A stretch of DNA of 64,000 nt from Sphingomonas guangdongensis. GTDB taxonomy: Bacteria > Pseudomonadota > Alphaproteobacteria > Sphingomonadales > Sphingomonadaceae. A program made the position numbers and the translations under genes. The notes under the pieces were generated by a model. It was given only the letters and a program-made list of their open reading frames with translations, was not told where the DNA came from and did no database searches. Position 1 is the stretch's first letter; each line of letters begins with the position of its first letter. Shown one piece after another: positions 1 through 8,646 of the stretch. Location of the stretch: positions 496,001 to 560,000 of the forward strand of contig NZ_OBMI01000003.1 of the NCBI RefSeq assembly GCF_900199185.1, given 5' to 3'.

Positions 1-1
1 G

Positions 2-487
2 GTTCACGGCGAGATGCGGCACCTGTCGGAGCACGCCCGCTTCGCGATCGCGAGCGGCGTACCCGGCGCGGTCATCCAGAAGGATGGTGACATCATCCGC
101 CTGGCGCCCGGCACGCCGCAGAAGATTGGCGAGGCCACGGTCGGTCGGCTCGCGGTCGACGGCGACGTGATCCTGCCGGCCGACGGCCAGACGCTCAACG
201 AACGCCGCAAGCTCGCCCTCTACGGCCAGATCTCGGTTGCAGCGGCGATCCGCAAGGACGGTTCGCTGATCGGCGAGCCGGAGGTGCGGCTCCAGGGTGT
301 GCCGGTCGAGGAGGACCGCGATCCATTCCTCGACGAGGCGATCGATGCCGCCGAGGAGGCGATCAGAAGCATCCGCGGCAAGGATCGCGATAAGCTGCGC
401 GAGGCGATCCGCCTGGGCGTCCGCCGCGTCGCGACCCGCTGGACCGGCAAGAAGCCGATCGTCGATGTCCTGCTGATCGAGGCGTGA
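2..487 (+). CDS. rnj: Ribonuclease J, C-terminal part (5' end outside window)
   Basis: This is the last 161 codons of an open frame that enters from the left edge. The fragment begins with VHGEMRHLSEHARFA, the segment that in RNase J enzymes follows the beta-CASP region of the metallo-beta-lactamase fold (consensus VHGE-x-RHL). It ends in a small C-terminal domain with the stretch RKLALYGQISVAAAI. RNase J is a cytoplasmic 5'-to-3' exo- and endoribonuclease for mRNA turnover and rRNA 5' maturation. The metal-binding HxHxDH motif would lie upstream of the window, so activity cannot be judged here. It converges on the SDR gene that ends at 501. The family assignment rests on the C-terminal part only. 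Confidence 0.85.
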   Translation, partial: VHGEMRHLSEHARFAIASGVPGAVIQKDGDIIRLAPGTPQKIGEATVGRLAVDGDVILPADGQTLNERRKLALYGQISVAAAIRKDGSLIGEPEVRLQGVPVEEDRDPFLDEAIDAAEEAIRSIRGKDRDKLREAIRLGVRRVATRWTGKKPIVDVLLIEA

Positions 488-492
488 GCGCG

Positions 493-510
493 GCCGGCGG
501 TTAGGCCGGC
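493..510. terminator. Weak hairpin between convergent RNase J and SDR genes
   Basis: GCCGGC at 493-498 can pair with GCCGGC at 505-510 around a six-base loop that contains the SDR stop codon. There is no T-run on either side, so intrinsic termination is only a possibility. Confidence 0.25.
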
Positions 511-1493
511 TGCCCGCCGCCGCCGGTCGCGCCGAAGATCTGTCCGGTCGAGAAGCTCATGCCCGGGTCGGCCGCGGCGACGTACAGCCCCGCGATCTCC
601 GCTGGCTGTCCCGGCCGGCCGAGCGGCGCGGTGCGGCCGAAGCTCTGCTGCTTCTCGGGCGTCGCGCCGCCCGACACCTGAAGCGGCGTCCAGAAGGGGC
701 CTGGTGCGACCGCGTTGACGCGGATGCCCTTCGGCGCAAGCTGCTTGGCGAGGCTCTTGGTCAGGTTCAGCACCGCCGCGCGGGTCATGGCATAGTCCAT
801 GATGTCGGCCGACGGGTCGCTCGCCTGTTCCGACGAGGTGAAGACGATCACGCCGCCGGCCTGCATCCGCGCAACCGCCGCCTTGGTCAGCCAGAACGGC
901 GCATAGACGTTGGTCTTCATGGTCGCGTCGAAATCCTCCGACGTGATCGCCGCAATTTCCGGCCGGGTCTGCTGACGCGCGGCGTTGTTGACCAGGATGT
1001 CTAGTCCGCCGAGCTCGCGCGCGGCGCGCTCGATCAGCTGGCGGCAGAAACTCTCCTCGCGCAGGTCGCCGGGGATCGCCACGGCCTTGCGCCCAGCCTC
1101 GCGGATGAGCGCCACGACCTCGCGGGCGTCCGGCTCCTCGGCGGGCAGGTAGTTGATTGCGACGTCAGCACCCTCGCGCGCGTAGGCGATCGCGGCGGCA
1201 CGGCCGATCCCGCTGTCGCCGCCGGTGATCAGCGCGCGCTTTCCGGCCAGGCGGCCGGACCCGCGATAGCTCTTCTCGCCACTGTCGGGACGCGGGTTCA
1301 TCTTGGACTGAAGCCCCGGCCAGGGCTGGCGCTGCACGGGGAAGGGCGGCTTGGGATAGGCGGCCGCCTGCGGTGTCGTCGGCGCTTGCGGGGGCGGCGG
1401 CGTCTCCTGCGCGAGTGCCGGCACCGCGCTGGCGGCGGCGGCGAGGCCGGCAGCGGTGACGATCGTGCGGCGGGTCGGATCGATGTCGGTCAT
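501..1493 (-). CDS. Exported SDR family oxidoreductase with Tat signal
   Basis: This 330-residue protein is an NAD(P)-dependent short-chain dehydrogenase with an N-terminal Tat-type signal (RR at residues 8-9, hydrophobic run 11-27, ALAQ cleavage region). A Pro/Ala-rich linker (31-60) follows. The Rossmann domain shows TGGDSGIG at 90-97, NNAA at 169-172 and Ser220/221. The catalytic Tyr is Tyr234, but the usual Lys four residues later is Arg238 (YAMTR). The closest layout I know is the YghA / general stress protein 39 group. The start was set at the ATG at 1493 because the longer frame only adds ten residues in front of the signal. Substrate unknown. The Tat signal implies cofactor-loaded export to the periplasm. 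Confidence 0.85.
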   Translation of the reverse strand: MTDIDPTRRTIVTAAGLAAAASAVPALAQETPPPPQAPTTPQAAAYPKPPFPVQRQPWPGLQSKMNPRPDSGEKSYRGSGRLAGKRALITGGDSGIGRAAAIAYAREGADVAINYLPAEEPDAREVVALIREAGRKAVAIPGDLREESFCRQLIERAARELGGLDILVNNAARQQTRPEIAAITSEDFDATMKTNVYAPFWLTKAAVARMQAGGVIVFTSSEQASDPSADIMDYAMTRAAVLNLTKSLAKQLAPKGIRVNAVAPGPFWTPLQVSGGATPEKQQSFGRTAPLGRPGQPAEIAGLYVAAADPGMSFSTGQIFGATGGGGQPA

Positions 1494-1550
1494 GGCGCGC
1501 TCCGGCAGGGGTTCGCCGGTCAACCAGCCATGGCGGAGCGTTGTTCCCGC

Positions 1551-2327
1551 TCAGCGCCCCTTTGTACGGGCGGCGAGATAGGCGTGGAGCACGCGAATGT
1601 CGCTTTCCGGCATGGCGGCGAGCCGCTGGCGCGACGCCTTTGACATCTCGCCGACCTCGCGCCCGCCCGGCGCCTTGCCGGTGCGCAGCAGGGTGCGGAA
1701 GCCATCAAGCGTGTAGCTCGCCGCGACGGCGAGGTCGGGCGGGTCGCCGGGCTGCGGATCGCGCAGACCCTTGAGGTCGGGCTCATGGCAGCCCGCGCAC
1801 TGCGTCCGGGCGATGTAGCGGCCGCGCTCCAGCGCCGGGCCAAGCGCGGGCGGCGGCGCGGCGAGCGCCGCAGCCAGCGTGTCCGCGGCCGGCTTCAACC
1901 GCCCGGCGGCGACGGCCTTGTGCCAGCGGGCGCGGGCCTGCACGCGCGGATGCGCCACTCCGCTCGGCTTGGCGGTCCGCAGCCACGCGATCAGGTCCTG
2001 CATGTCGCGGTCGTTCATCACCGCATAGGGCGCGGCGTCCATATACCACAGCTTGCTGCCATCGGGCCGGATGCCGGTCCGCAGGGTCCGCTCGAGCGCC
2101 GCGTCCGAATAGCGCGGCAGCGTCTGCGACAGGTTGCTGCTCCACAAGGTTGCGATGGTCGGATCGTCGACGATGACCTTGCCCGCGAGCCGCGCGCCGT
2201 GGCAGTCGGTGCAGCCGAGCGCGCGCGCGATGCCCGCGCCCCGTGCAGCGGACCCGCGCGGTGCCGCGGCGATCAAGACAGGTACGGTGAGCGTGAGCAG
2301 CACGCCCGCGACGATCCCTAACCGCAT
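1551..2327 (-). CDS. Periplasmic di-haem cytochrome c
   Basis: The 258-residue product has a signal peptide (hydrophobic residues 5-21) and two CxxCH haem-attachment sites at 39-43 (CTDCH) and 177-181 (CAGCH). It therefore looks like two fused class I cytochrome c domains. Met95 (WYMDAAP) and Met228 (GEMSK) are reasonable sixth haem ligands. Such proteins carry electrons in the periplasm, often from a membrane dehydrogenase. No dehydrogenase subunit lies next to it, so the partner is unknown. It lies 57 bases upstream of the exported SDR gene on the same strand and may be co-transcribed with it, which would place a dehydrogenase-like and an electron-carrier protein together in the periplasm. 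That link is inference. Confidence 0.85.
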   Translation of the reverse strand: MRLGIVAGVLLTLTVPVLIAAAPRGSAARGAGIARALGCTDCHGARLAGKVIVDDPTIATLWSSNLSQTLPRYSDAALERTLRTGIRPDGSKLWYMDAAPYAVMNDRDMQDLIAWLRTAKPSGVAHPRVQARARWHKAVAAGRLKPAADTLAAALAAPPPALGPALERGRYIARTQCAGCHEPDLKGLRDPQPGDPPDLAVAASYTLDGFRTLLRTGKAPGGREVGEMSKASRQRLAAMPESDIRVLHAYLAARTKGR

Positions 2328-2411
2328 ACAGGCCCCCTGTGTCGATCAGGGTCGAGGCGAACCGCTAAATTGTCAATGGTCGCAGCTGCCTCGCTCGGCT
2401 AGGCGGGCGCG

Positions 2412-2672
2412 ATGAAGTGGCAATCAGCGCTCGCCATCTACTTCCTGTTCTGGACCTTCTGCGTCTTCCTGGTGCTGCCGTTCGGCGTCCGCACGACGGA
2501 GGAGGCTGGCGGCACGCGCGTGCCGGGTCAGGCCGACAGTGCGCCGCACCACTTCCCCGCCGGCCGCATCGCGGTCCGCGTCACGGTAGTGGCGACGATC
2601 GCCTTTGCGCTGTTCTACCTGAACTACACCTATGGCTGGATCACGCCCGAGATGCTCGACTGGATTCGGTAG
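2412..2672 (+). CDS. DUF1467 family small membrane protein
   Basis: The 86-residue protein has two predicted membrane spans (about residues 5-25 and 56-74) with a short polar loop containing the motif LPFGVRTTEEAG. That motif is typical of the DUF1467 family, which is widespread in Alphaproteobacteria. Function is not known. It sits about 100 bases upstream of recA, between the divergent cytochrome gene and the recA promoter, and ends before the SOS box, so it is probably transcribed separately from recA. Confidence 0.85.
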   Translation: MKWQSALAIYFLFWTFCVFLVLPFGVRTTEEAGGTRVPGQADSAPHHFPAGRIAVRVTVVATIAFALFYLNYTYGWITPEMLDWIR

Positions 2673-2683
2673 GATTTTTCCTC

Positions 2684-2698
2684 GTTCCACTATTGTTC
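2684..2698 (+). promoter_or_regulatory. SOS box (LexA operator) of recA
   Basis: GTTC at 2684-2687 and GTTC at 2695-2698 are separated by exactly seven bases. This is the direct-repeat SOS box known for Alphaproteobacteria (GTTC-N7-GTTC). It lies 78 bases upstream of the recA ATG. The right half also starts a perfect dyad, GTTCC-TGT-GGAAC, at 2695-2707. Confidence 0.9.
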
Positions 2699-2775
2699 CT
2701 GTGGAACAGATGCGATACATGGATGCTCTAGCGATTGAACGGCGGGCGATCATGCCCTAGCGATGGAGCTTCCCA

Positions 2776-3849
2776 ATGGCAGCGAACCTGAAGGTCATCG
2801 ACAGCGGCATGGCGACGGCGAACACGGATAGGCAGAAGGCGCTCGACGCCGCCCTGGCGCAGATCGATCGCGCCTTTGGCAAGGGCTCTGCGATGAAGCT
2901 CGGTCAGAAGGAGGCGATGCAGGTCGAGGCGATCTCGACCGGGTCGCTCGGGCTCGACATCGCACTCGGGGTCGGCGGCTTGCCGCGCGGGCGCGTGATC
3001 GAGGTCTACGGGCCGGAAAGCTCGGGCAAGACGACGCTGGCGCTCCATGTCATCGCGGAGGCGCAGAAGAACGGCGGCACTGCCGCGTTCGTCGACGCCG
3101 AGCACGCGCTCGACCCGGTTTATGCCAAGAAGCTCGGCGTCAACATTGACGAGCTGATTGTGTCGCAGCCCGACACGGGTGAGCAGGCGCTGGAGATCAC
3201 CGACACGCTGGTGCGCTCGAACGCGATCGACGTGCTGGTGGTCGATTCGGTCGCGGCGCTGGTGCCGCGCGCGGAGATCGAGGGCGAAATGGGCGACAGC
3301 CACGTCGGCCTGCAGGCGCGGCTCATGTCGCAGTCGCTGCGCAAGCTGACGGGTTCGATCAGCCGCTCGCGCTGCATGGTGATCTTCATCAACCAGCTCC
3401 GCATGAAGATCGGCGTGATGTACGGCAACCCGGAGACGACGACCGGCGGCAACGCGCTGAAGTTTTACGCCTCCGTCCGGCTCGATATTCGCCGGACCGG
3501 ACAGATCAAGGACCGCGAGGACATCGTCGGCAACGCGACCCGCGTGAAGGTGGTCAAGAACAAGGTCGCTCCGCCGTTCAAGCAGGTCGAGTTCGACATC
3601 ATGTACGGAGAGGGCATCTCCAAGATCGGCGAGGTGCTCGACCTGGGCGTCAAGGCCGGGCTCGTGGAGAAGTCGGGCGCGTGGTTCTCCTACGACTCGG
3701 TCCGGATCGGGCAGGGACGCGAGAACGCCAAGACATTCCTCAGAGAGAATACCGAACTGGCTGACCGGCTAGAGCGCGCGATCCGGGCGCGGACCGACAA
3801 GGTCGCCGAGGAGATGATGACCGGTCCGGACGCCGACGACGATCTCTGA
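2776..3849 (+). CDS. recA: Recombinase RecA
   Basis: The 357-residue protein is a full-length RecA. It forms ATP-dependent filaments on single-stranded DNA, carries out strand exchange and acts as coprotease for LexA self-cleavage. Walker A is GPESSGKT at residues 79-86, and the [22 protein letters not shown] region holds the L2 DNA-binding loop. The C-terminus is acidic (DADDDL) as usual. Transcription is controlled by the SOS box at 2684-2698 and ends at a clear intrinsic terminator at 3878-3905. The frame is complete and nothing unusual was seen. Confidence 0.98.
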   Translation: MAANLKVIDSGMATANTDRQKALDAALAQIDRAFGKGSAMKLGQKEAMQVEAISTGSLGLDIALGVGGLPRGRVIEVYGPESSGKTTLALHVIAEAQKNGGTAAFVDAEHALDPVYAKKLGVNIDELIVSQPDTGEQALEITDTLVRSNAIDVLVVDSVAALVPRAEIEGEMGDSHVGLQARLMSQSLRKLTGSISRSRCMVIFINQLRMKIGVMYGNPETTTGGNALKFYASVRLDIRRTGQIKDREDIVGNATRVKVVKNKVAPPFKQVEFDIMYGEGISKIGEVLDLGVKAGLVEKSGAWFSYDSVRIGQGRENAKTFLRENTELADRLERAIRARTDKVAEEMMTGPDADDDL

Positions 3850-3877
3850 CCGGATCGATGCACCGTTGAAGACGAGG

Positions 3878-3905
3878 AGCCCGCCGGTCGCTCGGTGGGC
3901 TTTTT
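3878..3905 (+). terminator. Intrinsic terminator of recA
   Basis: AGCCCGCCG (3878-3886) pairs with CGGTGGGCT (3893-3901) with a single G-T wobble and a six-base loop. The 3' arm runs straight into TTTTT at 3901-3905. This is the best classical rho-independent terminator in the window. Confidence 0.9.
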
Positions 3906-3971
3906 CGTGTGCGTTGGTCGACGTCGACGACGCTGCTGCCGCCGCCTACGGTCTCGAAGGCGGAGGTGCGG

Positions 3972-4802
3972 ATGACGAGCGGCGCGGAGTGGCAGGGGCC
4001 GGTCGGGCAGAGTTGGGCCGACGAGTGGCAGCGCACAGAGCGCGCGATGGCGGGCATCGGAGACGTGCTGGATGCCGAGATTGCGCGTGTTGCACCCGTC
4101 GCGGGTCGCGCGCTCGACATCGGCTGCGGCGTGGGCAGTACCTCGCTGGCACTCACCCGGTCTGCGCCTGCGCTGGAGGTGGTCGGCGTCGACCTGTCGG
4201 CGGCGCTGGTGCGGGTCGCGCGGGAGCGTGCCGCGGCGGCAGCGGCGCTGACCTTTGAAGCAGGCGACGCGATCGGCGTTGCGGAACGGCTCGCGCCGAA
4301 CGACCTTATCGTGTCTCGTCACGGCGTGATGTTCTTCGACGACCCTGCCGGTGCCTTTGCGAGGCTCCGCGCCGCGGCGCGTCCAGGCGCGCCACTCGTC
4401 TTCTCCTGTTTCCGAAGGCGCGAGGAGAACGAGTGGGCTCGCGTCCTCGACGCGGCGGCAGGCGTGGTGCCGCTGGAGGCGAGTGGCCCCGGTCCCTTCA
4501 GCCTCGCAGATCATACCGCCACGACGGACGTCTTGTCTCACGCCGGCTGGTCCGACGTGACTGCCGTCCCCCACGACGTCGGTTACGTTCTGGGCGACGG
4601 CAGTGAGCCGGTCGAGGAAGCGCTTGCCTTCACCCGGCGGATTGGCCCGGCGGCGCGAGTGATCGCGGAGGCGGGTGCTGCCGACCGTAGTCGGATCGAG
4701 GATCGGTTGCGCGCCGCCTTCGCTTCCCGCGTCACGGGCGGTCGAGTAAGCCTGTCCGCCAGCGTGTGGATCTGGACCGCGCGCGCCGGAGACGCGCCAT
4801 GA
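3972..4802 (+). CDS. Class I SAM-dependent methyltransferase
   Basis: This 276-residue protein has the class I methyltransferase motif I LDIGCGVGS at residues 48-56. It is followed by the acidic end of strand 2 (VVGVDLS) and the post-motif region GDAIGVAERL. The substrate cannot be read from sequence. The domain resembles UbiE/COQ5-like small-molecule methyltransferases. The ATG at 3972 was preferred over one 63 bases upstream because GGAGG lies 5-6 bases in front of it. The stop overlaps the start of the following glutathione transferase (ATGA), so the two are co-translated. Confidence 0.8.
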   Translation: MTSGAEWQGPVGQSWADEWQRTERAMAGIGDVLDAEIARVAPVAGRALDIGCGVGSTSLALTRSAPALEVVGVDLSAALVRVARERAAAAAALTFEAGDAIGVAERLAPNDLIVSRHGVMFFDDPAGAFARLRAAARPGAPLVFSCFRRREENEWARVLDAAAGVVPLEASGPGPFSLADHTATTDVLSHAGWSDVTAVPHDVGYVLGDGSEPVEEALAFTRRIGPAARVIAEAGAADRSRIEDRLRAAFASRVTGGRVSLSASVWIWTARAGDAP

Positions 4803-5425
4803 CCCTGATCGTCCACCACCTGGAGAACTCCCGCTCCCAGCGCGTGCTGTGGCTGCTCGAGGAGCTCGGGCTTTCGTACGAGGTCAGGCGGTACGAGCGG
4901 AACAAGGCGACGATGCTCGCCCCGCCGGACCTTCGCCGCATCCACCCGCTCGGAAAGTCGCCGGTGATTGAGGACGGCGAGCGCGTCGTCGCGGAGACGG
5001 GCGCGATCGTCGAGTATCTGGTGGAGCGCGGCGATGGGCGGTTCGGGCCGCCGGCTCACCGGGAGGAGGCGCTGCGCTACCGCTACTTCCTCCACTATGC
5101 TGAAGGCTCGCTGATGCCGCCGCTGCTCGTCAAGCTGGTGCTCGGGCGCGTGCCGCTGCTGGGCCGCCGTGCGCAGGCGAGAATTCAGCCGATGATCGAC
5201 GTTCACCTAGACCATGTCGAGGCGGAGCTGGCGAGCCGCCCCTGGTTCGCCGGCAGCGAGATGAGTGCGGCCGACATCATGATGAGCTTTCCGCTGGAGG
5301 CGGCGCGCGCCCGCGGCGGGCTGGACAGCAATCGTCCGGCGACGATCGCCTGGCTTCAGCGCATCCATGCGCGTCCCGCCTATCAGCGTGCGCTGGCGGT
5401 CGGTGGCCCCTACGCCTACGCCTGA
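4799..5425 (+). CDS. Glutathione S-transferase
   Basis: The 208-residue product has the N-terminal thioredoxin-like domain, with the SRSQRVLWLLEELGL segment that carries the glutathione-activating Ser in bacterial GSTs and the SPVIEDGERVVAETGAIVEYL glutathione site. An all-helical C-terminal domain with the N-capping-box region GSEMSAADIMMSFPLE follows. GSTs conjugate glutathione to electrophiles or use it as a reductant in the cytoplasm. The start ATG shares its bases with the methyltransferase stop. The electrophile is unknown. Confidence 0.88.
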   Translation: MTLIVHHLENSRSQRVLWLLEELGLSYEVRRYERNKATMLAPPDLRRIHPLGKSPVIEDGERVVAETGAIVEYLVERGDGRFGPPAHREEALRYRYFLHYAEGSLMPPLLVKLVLGRVPLLGRRAQARIQPMIDVHLDHVEAELASRPWFAGSEMSAADIMMSFPLEAARARGGLDSNRPATIAWLQRIHARPAYQRALAVGGPYAYA

Positions 5426-5434
5426 ACGGCGCGC

Positions 5435-6760
5435 TCAGACCCGATCGAAGCTGTCGACGTCGCGTGCCGGCCCGCCGCCGCTCGGCGCGACTCGCGCGGT
5501 CACGTCCGGGCTCTCCGCCGGATCGAGCCGCCGCGCCTCCCACTTGGCGATGACGGTCGCCGCCACCGCATTGCCCACGACGTTGGTCGCCGACCGCCCC
5601 ATGTCGAGGAAATGGTCAATCGCGATGATCAGCAGCAGTCCCGCCTCCGGGATGTCGAAGAAGGATAGCGTGCCGGCGATCACCACCAGGCTGGCGCGCG
5701 GCACGCCGGCGATCCCCTTGGACGTGATCATCAGGATCAGCAGCATGGTGATCTGCTGCCCGAGCGTCATGTCGATGCCGTAGGCCTGCGCGATGAACAT
5801 GGTCGCGAAGGTCATGTAGATCATCGATCCATCGAGGTTGAACGAGTAGCCGAGCGGCAGCACGAAGCTGGCGATCCGCGGCGGCACGCCGAACCTGTCG
5901 AGCGCCTCCAGCGTGCGCGGATAGGCGGCCTCCGACGAAGCGGTGGTGAAGGCGAGCAGCAGCGGATCGCGGATATAGCGAACGAGCTCGCCGGTACGTG
6001 GGCCGACGATCACCCGGCAGATCGCGATCAGCAGCACCCATAGCAGCGCCATGCCGATGTAGAAGGTGAGCATGAAGTAGCCCAGGCTTCCAAGGATCTC
6101 CGGGCCCCGCTCGGCGATGGTGCCGGTCACCGCCGCGAAGACCGCAAAGGGAGCGAACCGCATCACGTAGTTGGTGACCTGCAGCATGACCTGCACGAGC
6201 GATTCGATGCCGCGAACCAGCGGCGCCGCCTTGTCCCCGACGGCGGTGATCGCGACCCCGATGAAGACGGAAAAGACGACGATCTGCAGGATCTCATTAT
6301 TCGCCATCGCCTCGATCCCGGAGGCGGGAAAGATGTGGCTGACGAACTGCTTGAAGTCGAACGCCGCCTTGTCGACGCCGCTTGCCGCATCGGCGGGCGG
6401 GATCGGGATGTCGAGCCCGACCCCCGGCTGGAACAGGTTGACCAGGATCAGGCCGAGCGTGAGTGACATCAGGCTCGCGCCGATGAACCACAGGATCGAT
6501 CGCCCACCGACCCGCCCGAGTGCGGCGGTGTCGCCCATGTGCGCGATCCCGACCACCAGCGTCGAGAAGACGAGTGGCGCGATGATCATCTTGATCAGCC
6601 GCAGGAACACGGTGGTGACGATCGACAGATAGTAGGCGACGCTGGTCAGCGTCGCGCTGCCCGGGCCGCCATTGTCGGCGTAGATGGCGTTCAGGATCAG
6701 TCCGGTGGCGATGCCGAGCACCAGTGCGGCGATGATGTAGTAGGTCAGGCGCTTGGCCAC
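5435..6760 (-). CDS. Dicarboxylate/amino acid:cation symporter (DAACS family)
   Basis: The 441-residue inner-membrane protein belongs to the GltP/DctA family, which imports C4-dicarboxylates, glutamate or aspartate with protons or sodium. Visible family marks are the Ser-rich ASSEAAYP re-entrant loop, the FNLDGSMIY segment (NxDG of HP1/TM7) and the DHFLDMGRSATNVVGNAVA segment of TM8, which contributes substrate- and ion-binding Asp, Arg and Asn. About eight spans plus two hairpins are expected. It lies about 100 bases downstream of the TPR gene on the same strand. Whether it carries dicarboxylates or amino acids cannot be told from the sequence. Confidence 0.92.
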   Translation of the reverse strand: MAKRLTYYIIAALVLGIATGLILNAIYADNGGPGSATLTSVAYYLSIVTTVFLRLIKMIIAPLVFSTLVVGIAHMGDTAALGRVGGRSILWFIGASLMSLTLGLILVNLFQPGVGLDIPIPPADAASGVDKAAFDFKQFVSHIFPASGIEAMANNEILQIVVFSVFIGVAITAVGDKAAPLVRGIESLVQVMLQVTNYVMRFAPFAVFAAVTGTIAERGPEILGSLGYFMLTFYIGMALLWVLLIAICRVIVGPRTGELVRYIRDPLLLAFTTASSEAAYPRTLEALDRFGVPPRIASFVLPLGYSFNLDGSMIYMTFATMFIAQAYGIDMTLGQQITMLLILMITSKGIAGVPRASLVVIAGTLSFFDIPEAGLLLIIAIDHFLDMGRSATNVVGNAVAATVIAKWEARRLDPAESPDVTARVAPSGGGPARDVDSFDRV

Positions 6761-6868
6761 GCAGCGGGTCCCTCTCAGTTGACGGGGACAGGACCCGATT
6801 GCGGGGGCCGGGTCAAGCGCGGGAGCGCTTCGCTGTCATCCTCACCTGCGCCGGCATGACCGGCGGGA

Positions 6869-8551
6869 TCAGCTCAGCGATCGCCGAAACGAACGCGCGT
6901 CACCGTGCCACGCGGCGATCGCGCGGCGCGCCTCGGCCTGCGCCGCCGCGCGGCGGCCGAGCGCCGAAAGCGCGCGGGCGCGCACCGCCACCGTCATCGG
7001 GTCGGCGGGCAGGACCGCCAGCACTCTGTCCGCCTCAACCAAGGCCTTCTCGGGTCGGCGCAAGCCCAGCAGCGCTTCCGCCATGCTGCGCCGCACCGGG
7101 TACCACCAGAGCGGCGGGTCGGCGAAGTTGGTGAAGGTCGCCTCCTCCTGCAGCCTGGCCGCCCGCGTGAACGCGGCCAGCGCGAGCTTCGGCTTGCCCT
7201 CGATGGTCGCGGCACGGCCGGTCAACACCAGCTGGGCGATGCGCGCCATCTGCGCCGCCACGCCGGCGGCCGGGTCAGACGTCTTCGCGAAGGACGTTGC
7301 GATCGCGGCGGCTTCCGCACGCACCGCCGCGGCATTGCCGAGCCGCGCCTGCGCCTCGCCGCGGGCATATTGCCAATAGGCGGTAAGATACGGCAGCGTG
7401 GGACTCGGCAGCGCCAGAACCGCGGCGGGATCGGCGTAGCGGCCGTGCGCGGCATAGCCCATGCCGGCCACCATCTGGCGGAACGCGCGATCACCGGTCG
7501 CCGTGCCCGCGCGGCGCACCAGCGGCTCGGCGAGGAAAAGCGCGGCCTCGGCATCGCCCGCCATCATCGCGCCGCCGATGCCGAAATGAACGTTGTGCGC
7601 GTGGTAGCGGACGTCCCAGACCGCGTCGGGCGTGGTGGGGGCGAGCCGCGCCGCCTCCGCCTGACCGAGCCTCGCCGCCTCCGCCTGACCGAGCCTCGCC
7701 GCCGCGACATTCGCCCGCGCCGCGTCCTGGTACCGGCCGGTCCAGTAGTAGGTGTGCCCAGGCATGTGGAGCAGGTGGCTGGCGGCCGGTGCGAGTGCGG
7801 CGAGGCGGTCGGCGTAGCGTGATGCACGCCCCGGCTGGCGGACGATCTCGGTCGCATGGATGTAGAAGTGGATGGCGGGCGTATAGTCCGGATCGCGCGC
7901 CAGCACGCCTTCCAGCAGCGCGATCGAGCGGTCGATCTCCGGGCGCTTCAACGACGCGCCCTCGAGCGACGCGATCAGCCACGCGTCGGCGGCGAGCGTG
8001 TCGAGCGCGTTGCTGCCCGGATGCGCGCGCACGACGGCGTCGAGCGCCCGGGCGTAGGCAAGGTTAGCGGACGCGTCCTTCGCGTCGGGCTGGTAGCGCA
8101 GCACCAGCGCGTCCGCGAGCGCGCGCTCGAGCACGGAGCCGTCCGCGGCCAGCCGCCGTGCCGATTGTGCGCGGGCGAGCAGCGCCGTCTTCTCCGCCGC
8201 CGACTTGCCGTAGTTGATCGTCGGTCCGCCCGCCCAGGCCTCTCCCCACACGCACATCGCGCAGGCCGGATCGCGCCTGACCGCCTCCTTCATCGCGGCG
8301 ATCGAAGCATCATGGGCGAAGGCGGCGCCGAGCTGCATGCCGTTGTCGAAGAATGCCTGCGCCGCGGGGACGCGGGTGGCGATCGCCCAGCCGCCCTTGC
8401 CGAAGCCGCTTAGCAGCTCGGGCGTGGCGGTCCGCACCGTGTCACCGCCGCAGATGGCCGCTGGCATATCGGTCGCGGGCGCCGGTGGCGCGTCCTGCGC
8501 ACCGAGGCCGGTGAGCAGCGGCAGCAGCATCGCGGTGACGATCAGGCGCAT
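6869..8551 (-). CDS. Secreted tetratricopeptide repeat protein
   Basis: The product (560 residues from the ATG at 8551) has a signal peptide ([19 protein letters not shown]) followed by helical TPR-like repeats. Examples are [40 protein letters not shown] and a C-terminal set ending in [19 protein letters not shown]. It is probably periplasmic and a protein-interaction scaffold; no catalytic motif is seen. The segment LGQAEAAR is present twice in a row because of a perfect 24-base tandem duplication at 7650-7697. An alternative start 18 bases upstream only adds six residues before the signal peptide. Confidence 0.8.
   Translation of the reverse strand: MRLIVTAMLLPLLTGLGAQDAPPAPATDMPAAICGGDTVRTATPELLSGFGKGGWAIATRVPAAQAFFDNGMQLGAAFAHDASIAAMKEAVRRDPACAMCVWGEAWAGGPTINYGKSAAEKTALLARAQSARRLAADGSVLERALADALVLRYQPDAKDASANLAYARALDAVVRAHPGSNALDTLAADAWLIASLEGASLKRPEIDRSIALLEGVLARDPDYTPAIHFYIHATEIVRQPGRASRYADRLAALAPAASHLLHMPGHTYYWTGRYQDAARANVAAARLGQAEAARLGQAEAARLAPTTPDAVWDVRYHAHNVHFGIGGAMMAGDAEAALFLAEPLVRRAGTATGDRAFRQMVAGMGYAAHGRYADPAAVLALPSPTLPYLTAYWQYARGEAQARLGNAAAVRAEAAAIATSFAKTSDPAAGVAAQMARIAQLVLTGRAATIEGKPKLALAAFTRAARLQEEATFTNFADPPLWWYPVRRSMAEALLGLRRPEKALVEADRVLAVLPADPMTVAVRARALSALGRRAAAQAEARRAIAAWHGDARSFRRSLS
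7650..7697. repeat. Perfect 24-base tandem duplication inside the TPR gene
   Basis: The unit at 7650-7673 is repeated exactly at 7674-7697. It is in frame and encodes LGQAEAAR twice in a helical segment. It looks recent because both copies are identical even at synonymous positions. Confidence 0.9.
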
Positions 8552-8646
8552 GGTCCAGGACTCCCCCAAGCCACCGCAAGCTTAGCACAGGCGACGTGTC
8601 CCGGCGATGCTTGAGTGCGGCCCGGTGCTCGCCTAAGCCGCAGGCC

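Noticed and set aside
6781..6868. Short inverted motifs (GACCCG/CGGGTC, GCCGGCATGACCGGC) between the symporter and the TPR gene
   Set aside because: Short arms and no second clear copy in the window, so no repeat family or terminator could be supported.
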